DNA of 49,128 nt from Deltaproteobacteria bacterium (GCA_020444075.1 JAHLLR010000037.1:1-49128), one strand, 5' to 3'; shown: positions 8,910-19,059, numbered from the stretch's first letter. Notes: generated by a model not told the origin, from the sequence alone. Made by a program: numbers and translations.

Positions 8910-9764
8910 TTACTCTTTTTTGCGACTGAAGGAAAGATTGATCACCGCCAGCAAGGACGTGCCCACGATGAGCAGGAAGGAGACGGCGTTGATGACCGGC
9001 GTGGAGCCGTCGCGCACCTGAAGATAGAGGGTGATGGGCAAGGTGGTCTGAGAGCCCACCAGAAAGAGGGTGGTGTTAAAGTTTTCGAAAGACATCAGAA
9101 ATGCCACAGCAAAGGCGCCGATGATGGCGGGACGCAGGAATTTGAGCGTGATGTGCCAGATCACCTGCAGCCGGGTGGCACCGAGGTTGAGGGCCGCCTC
9201 TTCCAGGCTGCGGTCGAATTTTTTCAGCCGAGCCGACACGACCAGGGTCACCAGCGTCGATATGAAGGAAAACTGCCCCAGCACCACTAGCCAGAACCCC
9301 GGTCGGAAAAGGGGCACATCCATACTTAAGGTGTTTTCGAAGAACATCCCCAGAGTGTTGGCGAACAGCAGGATGGAAATACCTAATATCACGCCGGGGA
9401 CCACCAGGGGCGCCAGCATCAGAAAATAAAGGGCCTGCTTGAAGCGGAAATTCTCCTGCTCGAAGAGAAATGCTCCGCAGGTGCCGACAAGGGTCGAAAA
9501 AATCGACACCCAGAAGGCGACCTTGAAGCTAACCTGGATAGCGGAAAGATTGAGCGAGTCGTGAAAGATTCCCACCCGCTCAGGCAGATCCGCGGTGAAC
9601 CACTCGAGGGTGAAGCCTTTCCAGGGAAGCGCCGGAAACTGGGAGTCGTTGAAGGCCAGCACACAGGTAACGAACAGCGGGGCGAAAAGGAAAACGAAAA
9701 ACAAGGCAACGTAGAGCTTGAAGCCCAGCGTGTAAGATCGGGTGTTGGGCAGTGAACGGATCAT
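8910..9764 (-). CDS. potC: Spermidine/putrescine ABC transporter permease PotC
   Basis: A 284-residue inner-membrane permease with about six hydrophobic helices. It carries the binding-protein-dependent permease EAA loop (SLEEAALNLGATRLQVIWHITLKFLRPAI), which contacts the PotA ATPase. The N-terminus (SYTLGFKLYVALFFVFLFAPLFVTCVLAFNDSQFP) is typical of PotC. Start ATG 9764 overlaps the potB stop as ATGA, so the pair is translationally coupled. A longer reading frame upstream lies inside potB and is rejected. Last gene of the minus-strand potDABC operon. Polyamine specificity is by family; other amine-type substrates are possible. Confidence 0.9.
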   Translation of the reverse strand: MIRSLPNTRSYTLGFKLYVALFFVFLFAPLFVTCVLAFNDSQFPALPWKGFTLEWFTADLPERVGIFHDSLNLSAIQVSFKVAFWVSIFSTLVGTCGAFLFEQENFRFKQALYFLMLAPLVVPGVILGISILLFANTLGMFFENTLSMDVPLFRPGFWLVVLGQFSFISTLVTLVVSARLKKFDRSLEEAALNLGATRLQVIWHITLKFLRPAIIGAFAVAFLMSFENFNTTLFLVGSQTTLPITLYLQVRDGSTPVINAVSFLLIVGTSLLAVINLSFSRKKE

Positions 9765-10627
9765 TGAACCACCTGGCTGAGTTTCTGGCGGGTAAGCTTT
9801 AACCCGATCCAGATAATCGAGGAAGAGAGAATCAGCAGGAGGAAGCCGAATGCTGCACCCTGATTCCAGTTGAAGCTGGCGATAAACTGATTGTAGATCT
9901 GTTCGGTGAACCACAGGGAATTCTTGCCCCCGATCAGGTTGGGGGTGAGGTAGTTGCCCAGGGTGAGCATGAAGACCACGATTCCCCCGGACACAATGCC
10001 GGGCATGGCATGGGGGATGATGATCCGCGTGACAATCGAAAAAACATTTCCCCCCAGATCATAGGCCGCCTCGATGAGGCTGTCATCCAGGCTTTCCAGC
10101 ACCGATATCAGCGGCACCACCATGAACAGCATGGAGGTGTATACCAGGCCCATGACCATGGTGACATCGTTGTACAGCATTTCCACGGGGCGCTGCAACA
10201 GCCCGGCTTTAAGCAGGAAGTGGTTGATGACGCCGCTTTCCCGGAGCAGGATCATCCACCCGTAAACCCGCACCAGTTCGCTGACCCAAAAGGGCATGAG
10301 CAGCAGCAGGCTGAGAAAACCGCTGAAGCGTGGCGAAACGACCTTGGTGATGTAAAAAGCTACCGGCAGGGACACGGCGAAGGTGATCATGGTGGTGAGA
10401 ATGGCATACACGGCGGTGCGGGTGAACGTTCTCCAGTAGACCGGTTCGTCAAAAAAATTCAGGTAATTGACCAGGCTCCACACCGTGGCTCCGGCATCGT
10501 CTTCGATCCGAAAGGACATCAGCAGCAGATCGATGTGGGGCAGGACAATAAGCAAAAACAGCCACATGAGCACGGGCGTAACAAAGATCAGGAAAGGCAA
10601 TGTGATGCGGGCCCGGGCGGCGTTCAT
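9761..10627 (-). CDS. potB: Spermidine/putrescine ABC transporter permease PotB
   Basis: A 288-residue permease with about six transmembrane segments, beginning ARITLPFLIFVTPVLMWLFLLIVLPHIDLLLMSF. The EAA loop reads SLIEAAYDLGGNVFSIVTRIIIPHAMPGI, the contact to the ATPase. It forms a heterodimeric channel with PotC. Start and stop overlap both neighbours by 4 nt (ATGA with potA upstream and with potC downstream), which shows a tightly coupled operon and expression of the subunits in fixed ratio. Confidence 0.9.
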   Translation of the reverse strand: MNAARARITLPFLIFVTPVLMWLFLLIVLPHIDLLLMSFRIEDDAGATVWSLVNYLNFFDEPVYWRTFTRTAVYAILTTMITFAVSLPVAFYITKVVSPRFSGFLSLLLLMPFWVSELVRVYGWMILLRESGVINHFLLKAGLLQRPVEMLYNDVTMVMGLVYTSMLFMVVPLISVLESLDDSLIEAAYDLGGNVFSIVTRIIIPHAMPGIVSGGIVVFMLTLGNYLTPNLIGGKNSLWFTEQIYNQFIASFNWNQGAAFGFLLLILSSSIIWIGLKLTRQKLSQVVQ

Positions 10628-11709
10628 GATGCCTTGAAGCAGCTGGCGGAACGGGCGCTCCAGCCGATATCGACACGGTCACCGGCATTCAGGTGATCGT
10701 ATTGTCGGTTCTGGGGAAGGGCAATCATCAGCTCTTTCTCGCCGTCCACAGGCGTGGCCAGCAGGCGGCTGTTGGCTCCATCGAAGAGGATCGACTTGAT
10801 GACCACGGGCAGCCGGTTGAAATCGTCCAGTCCGGCATCCGGGGCAATGATGATGGCCTCGGGACGGATAAAAAACGCCACCGGTGTGCCCGAAGGAAGA
10901 TCAGGGGCGGCGCCGGCGGTGAAGATCTGGCCGTCGGTGGTTTCGATCGTGCAGAGATCCTCCCGGTGATCGGCCACGATACCCTTCCAGGCGTTATTGT
11001 CTCCCACAAAACGGGCCACGAAGGGCGTCTTCGGATGGGCGTATAGCTTGCGGGGGGTATCCACCTGTTCGAACCGGCCGTTGTTCATGACGGCCACGTG
11101 GTCGGACATGACCAGGGCCTCCGACTGGTCGTGGGTGATGTAGATGAAGGTGGTCCCCACTTGGGCCTGCAGCTTTTTCAGTTCTACTTTCATCTGTTCG
11201 CGAAGCTTCAGATCCAGGGCTCCCAAGGGTTCGTCCAGCAGCAGCACGGCAGGGTCCAGCACCAGGCAGCGGGCAATGGCCACCCGCTGTTTCTGCCCGC
11301 CGGACAACTGATCGATCTTTTTATTGCCGAACCCCGGTAGTCCCACCCGCTCCAGGATGTCGGCCACTTTTCTATCGATTTCGGGCTTTTTCTCCTTGCG
11401 CCGCTGGAGGCCGAAGGCGATGTTCTGAGCCACGTTCATCATTGGAAAAAGGGCCAGGTGCTGGAAGATCAGGTTCACCGGCCGGCGGTTGGGCGGGAGG
11501 TTCGCCATGTCGTTGCCGCGGATAAGAATCCGGCCCGCAGTAGGTTCGATAAAGCCGGCGATCATTCTTAATAGTGTGGTTTTTCCGCAGCCCGACGGAC
11601 CCAAAATGGAAAAAAATCGGCCCTGCTCCACCGCAAAGGAAACCTCATTCACGGCGGTGAAATCGCCAAAGGTTTTGGTCACATTTTCAACGGACAGGTC
11701 TAAGGCCAT
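10624..11709 (-). CDS. potA: Spermidine/putrescine ABC transporter ATP-binding protein PotA
   Basis: A 361-residue ABC ATPase. Walker A GPSGCGKTT is at 37-45; the signature LSGGQKQRVAIARCL, Walker B VLLLDEPLGALD and the switch His in YITHDQSEA follow in order. The C-terminal third (about 240-361) is the TOBE/regulatory region seen in the CUT1/PotA group. It energises uptake through PotB-PotC. The gene starts 184 bp after the potD stop, a gap that contains a large stem-loop. Its TGA overlaps the potB ATG. Confidence 0.93.
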   Translation of the reverse strand: MALDLSVENVTKTFGDFTAVNEVSFAVEQGRFFSILGPSGCGKTTLLRMIAGFIEPTAGRILIRGNDMANLPPNRRPVNLIFQHLALFPMMNVAQNIAFGLQRRKEKKPEIDRKVADILERVGLPGFGNKKIDQLSGGQKQRVAIARCLVLDPAVLLLDEPLGALDLKLREQMKVELKKLQAQVGTTFIYITHDQSEALVMSDHVAVMNNGRFEQVDTPRKLYAHPKTPFVARFVGDNNAWKGIVADHREDLCTIETTDGQIFTAGAAPDLPSGTPVAFFIRPEAIIIAPDAGLDDFNRLPVVIKSILFDGANSRLLATPVDGEKELMIALPQNRQYDHLNAGDRVDIGWSARSASCFKAS

Positions 11710-11776
11710 ATCAATCGCAGTTCGTTTTAATTCAATGTTACCATCGTGTTTGTCCAGAAGGTGGTAGGTTTAGGTT

Positions 11777-11859
11777 CAGGCCACGGCCGCAGCGTTTCCG
11801 CACCCGCCGGCGTAGCAACGCTTCGTCGAGGATTGCGGAAACGCGAGAACGCCGGCCTG
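11777..11859 (-). other. Large intercistronic stem-loop between potD and potA
   Basis: Perfect 11-nt arms GCGTTTCCGCA (11792-11802) and TGCGGAAACGC (11834-11844) are nested inside outer arms CAGGCC (11777-11782) and GGCCTG (11854-11859). No U-run follows, so it is not a simple terminator. It sits directly 3' of the gene for the binding protein. Such hairpins often stabilise the binding-protein message or partly stop transcription, giving more receptor than transporter. This role is inferred. Confidence 0.6.
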
Positions 11860-11892
11860 GACTTCAAGATGCCGCTTCCGGATGAACACGCA

Positions 11893-12957
11893 CTAGTTGG
11901 CGGCCTTGACCTTATCCAGGATCAACCCTTCAATGGATTCCAGCTTGGCGGGAACCGGTGGATACCATTTAATGTTATCGATATCGGCCTTGGAAAAGGA
12001 ACGCTGGAAATTGGCTTTGACATCGGCATCATAATAGTCGATGGCCCCGGCGGATGCGGTGGCATATTTTTCCTTGTTGGTGAACACCGCCGCATTCTCC
12101 GGCTTCATCATGAAATTGATCCATTTGTATGCCGCCTCGACATTCTTGGCCTTGGCCGGAATGGTAAAGGTGTCGATCCAACCCAGGGCGCCGCTTTTGG
12201 GGGCAACGAAGTCGATATCCGGATTTTCGGCATGCATTTTCCATCCGCCATTATCCCAGGCCATGGCCACAAACACCTCTTCCGACCGCATGGACTGCAG
12301 CAGTGCGTCTCCATTGGTCCAGTAGTTTTTAACCAGTCCCTTGCCCTCGATCAGCTTTTCACCGACCCGCTCCATCAGCTTTTCATAGCCTTTCGGGTTG
12401 GCGTAAAGCACAAAGGGGTCCTGCTTCATGGAATAGGCGATACCGATCAGGGTGGGGCGTTTGAGCCGGTAGCTGATTCTACCTTTATAGGCCGGGTTAA
12501 GCAGGTCCTTGTAGTCTGAGGCTTCCGGAGCATATTTACGGTTTACGATGAGTCCCGAAGTGCCGTAAACATGGGGAACGGCATAACTCTTATCACCGAC
12601 CATGGTGTTTTTCTTCACGGCCTCCAGCATGGAGGGAACGATCTGGGCGGCATCCACCTTTGAATAGTCAATGGGCTGGTAGAGCTTGTACTTGACCTGT
12701 ACCGATGAAATGCGGTCCTGGCTGGGCTGGGCCAGATCAAACCCCGCTCCGCGGGTGGCACGAAGCTTGGCAATAATCTCTTCGTTGTTTGAATAGGTCG
12801 GCTTCACCGTAATTCCCGTCTCTTTTTCGAACTTGTCCATCAGCTCCTTGGGGGCGTACCCTTCCCAGGTAAGCAGTTCGAGGGTTTCGGCCTGGCACGA
12901 AAGGGAAAACGCAAAGACCAGTGATACTGCACAACATACAATCGCCAACTTTTTCAT
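11893..12957 (-). CDS. potD: Periplasmic spermidine/putrescine-binding protein PotD
   Basis: A 354-residue extracytoplasmic solute-binding protein. The signal peptide MKKLAIVCCAVSLVFAFSLS ends at about residue 23 with QAE. The mature part begins LELLTWEGYAPKELMDKFEKETGI, the standard start of PotD/PotF-type proteins. Polyamine-pocket features are visible in VYGTSGLIVNRK and in MAWDNGGWKM. First gene of the potDABC operon, with GGAGGAG before the ATG. The long leader contains two stem-loops. It captures polyamines in the periplasm and delivers them to PotB-PotC. Confidence 0.9.
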   Translation of the reverse strand: MKKLAIVCCAVSLVFAFSLSCQAETLELLTWEGYAPKELMDKFEKETGITVKPTYSNNEEIIAKLRATRGAGFDLAQPSQDRISSVQVKYKLYQPIDYSKVDAAQIVPSMLEAVKKNTMVGDKSYAVPHVYGTSGLIVNRKYAPEASDYKDLLNPAYKGRISYRLKRPTLIGIAYSMKQDPFVLYANPKGYEKLMERVGEKLIEGKGLVKNYWTNGDALLQSMRSEEVFVAMAWDNGGWKMHAENPDIDFVAPKSGALGWIDTFTIPAKAKNVEAAYKWINFMMKPENAAVFTNKEKYATASAGAIDYYDADVKANFQRSFSKADIDNIKWYPPVPAKLESIEGLILDKVKAAN

Positions 12958-12999
12958 TTTTCTCTCCTCCTGTTGTTTTGCGATGTCCGTAACACTGAA

Positions 13000-13034
13000 T
13001 TGAACCGCTGAAAAATTAGCACTGAGCGGTTCAA
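13000..13034 (-). promoter_or_regulatory. Stem-loop in the potD leader
   Basis: Perfect 10-bp arms TTGAACCGCT (13000-13009) and AGCGGTTCAA (13025-13034) enclose a 15-nt loop, starting about 43 bp upstream of the potD start codon. It could be an operator for a dimeric regulator or an RNA hairpin in the leader. No polyamine-specific family is recognised. Confidence 0.4.
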
Positions 13035-13190
13035 CGCCGAATCAGATCGGGGGGATCTTAGAACTGGAAATCACCTTGAAAAAGACAACTGGGATCATGT
13101 TTCACTTTATTCCCGGGCCACCGTGGCGTCAACATGAAACCTGAAAAAAGTCAGCGCGTGGTTGTCCTGATTTCCTAAGCAGATTCCGGC

Positions 13191-13233
13191 GGCATGAACC
13201 GAGGTTTCCAGGAAACCCACCGGAGCCTATGCC
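13191..13233. other. Nested hairpin in the 430-bp gap between potD and the GNAT gene
   Basis: Arms GGTTTCC and GGAAACC separated by one base are flanked by outer arms GGCAT (13191-13195) and ATGCC (13229-13233), giving a long interrupted hairpin. The gap 12958-13385 otherwise holds the potD leader and no credible gene. Function unknown; it could be a transcription boundary between the divergent genes or part of the potD leader. Confidence 0.3.
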
Positions 13234-13385
13234 ACACAATTGTTAGACGCCGATGAGAAGACCGTTTTTTAACATCAATCTTAATCGTTGAACCATCTTG
13301 TTTGCATTCACGCGCGCTTTTTCGTATGGAAGGGCGCATAAAAAGCACTTAAATTGACGACCAACGTATAAATGATTTCACCGGA

Positions 13386-13988
13386 ATGAATTATCCTTTT
13401 GAATACAGAAAATTGTCCGAAGCCCTCTACGACGCCCTGACCGAGGATACCTTCTATATGACCATGGAAGGCAGCGTTTACGGCGGATCGGGCCAACGCC
13501 GGGAAGCGATGCTGCGCTACTATGACTACTCGATGAAAGAAGCCTGTAAATATGGCAGGCTCTATAGGCCCAATGGAAAGGCCTTCGGCGCATCAATCTG
13601 GACCAAACCAGTCAGCGGAGAACTGTCGAAGCAGATGGCCGATGAGAAAAGAGCCTTTCTCAAGATCCATATGGGCGACGCCAGCCTGGCTAAGTATGCG
13701 CAGATCATTGGAGGAATGGCTGAACAGACCGAAACGGTCGTCCCCCCGAACAGCTGGTACCTCTCTATCGTCGGTATTGCCCCGCCATTTCAAGGTCGGG
13801 GCCTTGGCGGCACGCTGATCCGGCCGATCCTGGACGAGACGGACGAAATGAGCCTTTATACCTACCTGGAAACCTTCACTCCCCGGAACATGAGTTTCTA
13901 CCGGCGGCTGGGGTTTCAGGAAGCCGGGGCTTTCGACGAACCAGGCGTGAACGCACGTTACTGGGTGATGATCCGTGAACCTTTTTAG
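13386..13988 (+). CDS. GNAT-family N-acetyltransferase
   Basis: A 200-residue acetyl-CoA-dependent acetyltransferase. The C-terminal half holds the CoA-binding motif A: LSIVGIAPPFQGRGLGGTLI (the Q-G-R-G-L-G pyrophosphate loop). It is followed by motif B, YLETFTPRNMSFYRRLGFQEAG. The N-terminal 100 residues are less conserved and should set substrate choice. The start ATG 13386 has only a weak ribosome-binding site. It stands alone. The acceptor (antibiotic, small amine or protein) is unknown. Confidence 0.83.
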   Translation: MNYPFEYRKLSEALYDALTEDTFYMTMEGSVYGGSGQRREAMLRYYDYSMKEACKYGRLYRPNGKAFGASIWTKPVSGELSKQMADEKRAFLKIHMGDASLAKYAQIIGGMAEQTETVVPPNSWYLSIVGIAPPFQGRGLGGTLIRPILDETDEMSLYTYLETFTPRNMSFYRRLGFQEAGAFDEPGVNARYWVMIREPF

Positions 13989-14153
13989 CCGGACACCCTT
14001 GTCTTATGTAAAAAACATAGAGGTTGTTTCAAAACGTCTTAGTTCGCCCAACGCCGATATTGGCCGCAATGGGGCGTTCTGAAATTGGCGCCATATAATT
14101 ATATTTCATTGAGTTACCAAGCAAAGACAGAATACCTATCAGGAGGGTCGACA

Positions 14154-14741
14154 ATGAAAGATTCCCACATGAAACGATTTGGTTTGATTACCCTTGCCGT
14201 CATGATGGTGCTTGTCGTGCCGGTTTCAGGCTTTGCCGACAGTCATGCCGACACCATCGCTGTATTTAAAAAATCCCCGGCAGTGATACCGTTTTTTGAA
14301 TCGGCTTATGGTTACGCAGTATTTCCCGCCGTGGGAAAGGGAGGCATTGTCGTTGGGGGCGCTTACGGCAAGGGGAAAGTATATCGGGGCGGCACAGCCA
14401 CCGGAACAGCTACGCTGATCAAGATGTCGATCGGCTATCAGCTGGGCGGTCAGGCCTTCCGCGAAATCATCTTTTTTGAAGACAAACGCGCTTACGATGA
14501 GTTTACCAGTGGAAGCTTCGAGTTCGACGCCAATGCATCCGCCGTGGCCATCACGGCCGGTGCGCAGGCGCAGGCCGGATCCATGGGCGCCACCGCCGGC
14601 GCCAGCGCAGGTCCGTCCACCGGCCAGCAGGCGGGTGCCGGCTATTACAAGGGAATGGCAGTTTTCGTCCATGCCAGGGGAGGCCTGATGGTCGAGGCGG
14701 CCATCGGGGGTCAAACCATCACTTTCGAACCATACCAATAG
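14154..14741 (+). CDS. Secreted SYLF/Ysc84-domain protein
   Basis: A 195-residue exported protein. The signal peptide MKDSHMKRFGLITLAVMMVL ends after VPVSGFAD. Then comes a SYLF (lipid-binding Ysc84) domain: ESAYGYAVFPAVGKGGIVVGGAYGKGKVY and a central glycine/alanine-rich stretch ending in a motif with GMAVFVHARGGLM. SYLF proteins bind phosphoinositides in eukaryotes; the bacterial role is unclear and probably in the envelope. ATG 14154 follows AGGAGGG. In-frame codons upstream to 14085 have no ribosome-binding site and would bury the signal peptide. Confidence 0.85.
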   Translation: MKDSHMKRFGLITLAVMMVLVVPVSGFADSHADTIAVFKKSPAVIPFFESAYGYAVFPAVGKGGIVVGGAYGKGKVYRGGTATGTATLIKMSIGYQLGGQAFREIIFFEDKRAYDEFTSGSFEFDANASAVAITAGAQAQAGSMGATAGASAGPSTGQQAGAGYYKGMAVFVHARGGLMVEAAIGGQTITFEPYQ

Positions 14742-14905
14742 GCGAGGCATCCTCTCCCGGCTAACTTCCTAAGACATGCAAAGCCTTGCCTTGCTTTCAG
14801 GAAATATCGCAGGGCATTTTGCATTAAGCCGCGTCGGTGAACCCTTTTCACCTCTTTTGGCATCCGATCCTTCATATCGGAGACGCCGGATAGCTTAAAA
14901 AAGTG

Positions 14906-14941
14906 TAGGGGAAATCATGGGTTGGCTCATGATTTCCCCTA
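14906..14941 (+). terminator. Stem-loop terminator after the SYLF gene
   Basis: A perfect 14-bp stem (TAGGGGAAATCATG with CATGATTTCCCCTA) closes an 8-nt loop, followed by TGTTTATT. The U-run is short, so it is a moderate intrinsic terminator. It lies about 165 bp after the SYLF stop; the bases between hold nothing recognised. Confidence 0.6.
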
Positions 14942-15048
14942 TGTTTATTGGAGGGTTCTACAACCGGCAGGTCAATGGCATTTCCTACCGTGGTGAATTT
15001 AAAATAGGTTCTCTTCCAGATTGATGCAAGGGTGCAAAGACTATTTTT

Positions 15049-15237
15049 TCAAATTTTCCTCAAGCGGGTGCCGAAAACCATGAGGCCGGCACCAAATAAA
15101 AACATGCTCAGCGGTTCGGACAACAAATTCATCGGGAGGGCACCCTTGCCGATGAAGTCGGCAAACGCCCCTGAATTAATCAGAGGAAAAACCACGAACA
15201 AGAATATCAGGGTAAGCAATGCTGCTGTTTTCTTCAC
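15049..15237 (-). CDS. Minimal PEP-CTERM-like secreted peptide
   Basis: A 62-residue protein from a GTG start with AGGAG 8 nt upstream. It has a signal peptide (MKKTAALLTLIFLFVVFPLI, cleaved near AFA-D), about 13 residues of mature sequence, and then SEPLSMFLFGAGLMVFGTRLRKI. That last part is laid out like a PEP-CTERM signal: a P-containing start, one hydrophobic helix, and a basic end. PEP-CTERM tails are cut by exosortase during export of extracellular matrix proteins. Here EP replaces the full PEP. With almost no cargo between the two signals the role is unclear; it may be a decayed or a very small surface protein. Confidence 0.5.
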   Translation of the reverse strand: MKKTAALLTLIFLFVVFPLINSGAFADFIGKGALPMNLLSEPLSMFLFGAGLMVFGTRLRKI

Positions 15238-15513
15238 GGTTCAGGCTCCTGCCTTGAAAATATATATCTGCTTTCAACAATTAACGTTTCGCGAGCAGTC
15301 GGCAGACGTAGTAGCAATGGGGGTGCCAAAGCAGGTTTCGAACAGGTGAGAATTTTAGCAAAATGGAATTATTGTTATAATTAAAAAAGTTAGAAATATA
15401 ATGGTCTTAAAAGAATACTTATGAATGGGGTTGGCAAGATGATTTCGCTGGAGCACCATTGTGGTGAGAACTTCATCGAAAAAGACGAATTGTGAAAATT
15501 ATTACACAACCAG

Positions 15514-16551
15514 TCAGCCATCGAGAAGCTGGTTTTTCCCTCCCAACTGACCACAGGCTGCCATAATCCTCCCCCCTTTTTCCCCACGCCTCCGAACAAA
15601 CACGTTTTCTGCCACCAGCCAGGCATGAAAGCGTTCGTAGGCTTTTGCCGATGGGGGTTGCCATTCGGAACCGGGCGCCGGGTTGTAGGGAATCAGGTTC
15701 AGCTTAACTGTCATGGGAGCCAGGTATCGCGCCAGGGCCCTGGCATGTTCCTGCCGGTCGTTGACACCTTGAATCAGCACATACTCCATAAACAATGCGG
15801 ATTTTCTGGCCAGCGGATATCCAAGCAGCGACGCTTGCAGTGCTGCCATGGAAATGGATCGATTGATGGGCATGAGCCGGGAACGAATGTCATCGGTGGG
15901 GGCATTGAGGGAGACTGCCAGATTCACCGTCGCACCGTCCAACCGGGCAAGGCGGTCGATGCCGGCGGTCAGACCGACGGTGGAAACGGTGATATGGCGC
16001 CGGGCAATGTCCAGCCCCCGCTGGTCCGTCAGCACTTGGATGGCATGAATCACGTTGTCCAGATTGTCCAGCGGTTCGCCCATGCCCATGAACACCACAT
16101 TGCGGATATCGACCCCCAACTGGTGCCGGGCGGCAAACACCTGGCCAACGATTTCCGCTGCGGTGAGATTTCTCAGCAATCCCATCTTGCCGGTCCTGCA
16201 GAAGCGGCATCCCATTCGGCACCCCACCTGGCTGGATACACACAGGGTGTGGCGCCTGTACATGGGAATAACCACGGACTCGATGTCCAGGCCATCCTCC
16301 AGGCGCATAACAAACTTGACAACATCCCCGTTGGACACCTGCTTAATGATCCTTCCTGGTGACGGCTCCAGGTCGGTTTCCACTTGACCGGCCAGTTCAG
16401 ACAAATGGGAAAAGGCGGCTAACTTGTGGAGTGACATTTTCCCGGCTTTCATCACATGGCGGTAAACCGGCGTGCTAAAGTGGGTCCCCTTGCGGTATCG
16501 CCGGTGAAAAGCTTCGGCAAACTGGTCGTGGGTCTGGTCAACTATTTTCAT
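15514..16551 (-). CDS. rlmN: RlmN-type 23S rRNA/tRNA adenine-C2 methyltransferase
   Basis: A 345-residue radical-SAM enzyme that methylates C2 of A2503 in 23S rRNA and of A37 in some tRNAs. The [4Fe-4S] cluster motif CX3CX2C is at Cys111, Cys115 and Cys118 (VGCRMGCRFC). The catalytic Cys333 lies in MAACGQL near the C-terminus. Other family blocks are GMGEPLDN, ITVSTVGL and LAVSLNAP. Length is normal. It lies divergent from glnS, with a 336-bp gap that shows no gene. A Cfr (C8 methylation, drug resistance) identity is less likely from overall similarity but not fully excluded by eye. Confidence 0.88.
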   Translation of the reverse strand: MKIVDQTHDQFAEAFHRRYRKGTHFSTPVYRHVMKAGKMSLHKLAAFSHLSELAGQVETDLEPSPGRIIKQVSNGDVVKFVMRLEDGLDIESVVIPMYRRHTLCVSSQVGCRMGCRFCRTGKMGLLRNLTAAEIVGQVFAARHQLGVDIRNVVFMGMGEPLDNLDNVIHAIQVLTDQRGLDIARRHITVSTVGLTAGIDRLARLDGATVNLAVSLNAPTDDIRSRLMPINRSISMAALQASLLGYPLARKSALFMEYVLIQGVNDRQEHARALARYLAPMTVKLNLIPYNPAPGSEWQPPSAKAYERFHAWLVAENVFVRRRGEKGGRIMAACGQLGGKNQLLDG

Positions 16552-16887
16552 TCAAGGACACTTTCCCTCTGACTGATTTTTCATCACGTTATGGCCGTTA
16601 AATCTGACCGTTTTCGTGGCGACACCGTATTTTATCGGCAGAAAAAAGCAACCACAAGCTACATCCATTGGGTCTGTTTTCAAAATCGACACCATCGTCG
16701 GCCGGCAGCCGGATGGGAAGGAGATAATTCGCCTCATGGTTCCTTTCCAGGTTTATCGGTTTGACACCCTTTAGGGTTTTTGCCATATTCAGGGCCGCTC
16801 GGCATGCGGATTCCGCAACCGCCTTCCGGATCGGACAACTATTTCAGGCAGCCTGGAATTGCCAGGGGAAAACCAAGGAAAATTAAG

Positions 16888-18579
<1,692 letters not shown>

Positions 18580-18600
18580 TCAATTAGTCATGCTTCAAAA

Positions 18601-18641
18601 ACAATGGGCTACGGAAAATCCCGTAGCCCATTGTTTTTATT
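18601..18641. terminator. Bidirectional intrinsic terminator after glnS
   Basis: A perfect 14-bp stem (ACAATGGGCTACGG with CCGTAGCCCATTGT) has a 6-nt loop AAAATC. It is followed by TTTTATTT on the plus strand and preceded by a run of A, which gives a U-run on the minus strand. It can stop glnS transcripts and also the minus-strand tRNA that once ended at 18642. Confidence 0.9.
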
Positions 18642-18686
18642 TGGTGGAGATGAGGGGGATCGAACCCCTGACCTCAGCGTTGCGAA
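18642..18686 (-). tRNA. 3' fragment of tRNA-Ala(CGC), probable attachment site of an island
   Basis: On the minus strand this reads anticodon loop TTCGCAA (anticodon CGC), the 3' anticodon strand, variable loop GAGGTC, T-arm AGGGG-TTCGATC-CCCCT, acceptor 3' strand CATCTCC, A and encoded CCA. The sequence upstream does not supply a 5' half: no acceptor 5' strand, no D-arm, and the anticodon stem does not pair. It is therefore a 45-nt 3' fragment, the typical att scar left when an element integrates in a tRNA gene and restores the tRNA at its far end. In this orientation the element lies to the right. Confidence 0.8.
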
Positions 18687-18740
18687 GGGTGTTATCGTTT
18701 TATTATTTCATTCATTTCATATAGTTATTTTACAAATTCT

Positions 18741-18763
18741 TGACCATACATTTTGTATGGTCA
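18741..18763. repeat. Perfect 23-bp palindrome next to the tRNA fragment
   Basis: Arms TGACCATACA and TGTATGGTCA around TTT, about 55 bp inside the presumed island end. It could be a recombinase or excisionase arm site, or an operator. The stretch 18687-19059 is AT-rich, shows no believable gene and contains only this palindrome and decayed-looking sequence. Confidence 0.4.
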
Positions 18764-19059
18764 CTTTCAGCAAAAGTGGGACCTTTCCCCTATTTCCTTT
18801 TTCCAAAGGAACGCCGGACCGAGTGATATATGGAGCTACCTATTATTTGTATCACCACGGGCAAAATAGCACAAGATTTCGAACATATCCGGGAGAACCG
18901 GTTCTGATATTATCCTGATATAACCAGAAATTTCAAGCGATGGGTTTTGGTCTTAACACTAAAAATTTTTGAATGTTTAAAAATCATAGGTTGTTTGGAA
19001 CAATGAACGCTGTAGCTGTTTTTTTCTCACGACAGCCTGAATCTTCGACTTCATTGGCG

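Noticed and set aside
14021-14100. Imperfect inverted repeat before the SYLF gene (TTTCAAAACG and CGTTCTGAAA) as a MITE
   Set aside because: Arms are short and imperfect, and no other copy was seen in the window.
18604-18918. A plus-strand frame with the string GDEGDRTPDL as a possible protein
   Set aside because: This string is the well-known false translation of a tRNA 3' end read on the opposite strand; the DNA here is the tRNA-Ala fragment and a terminator.
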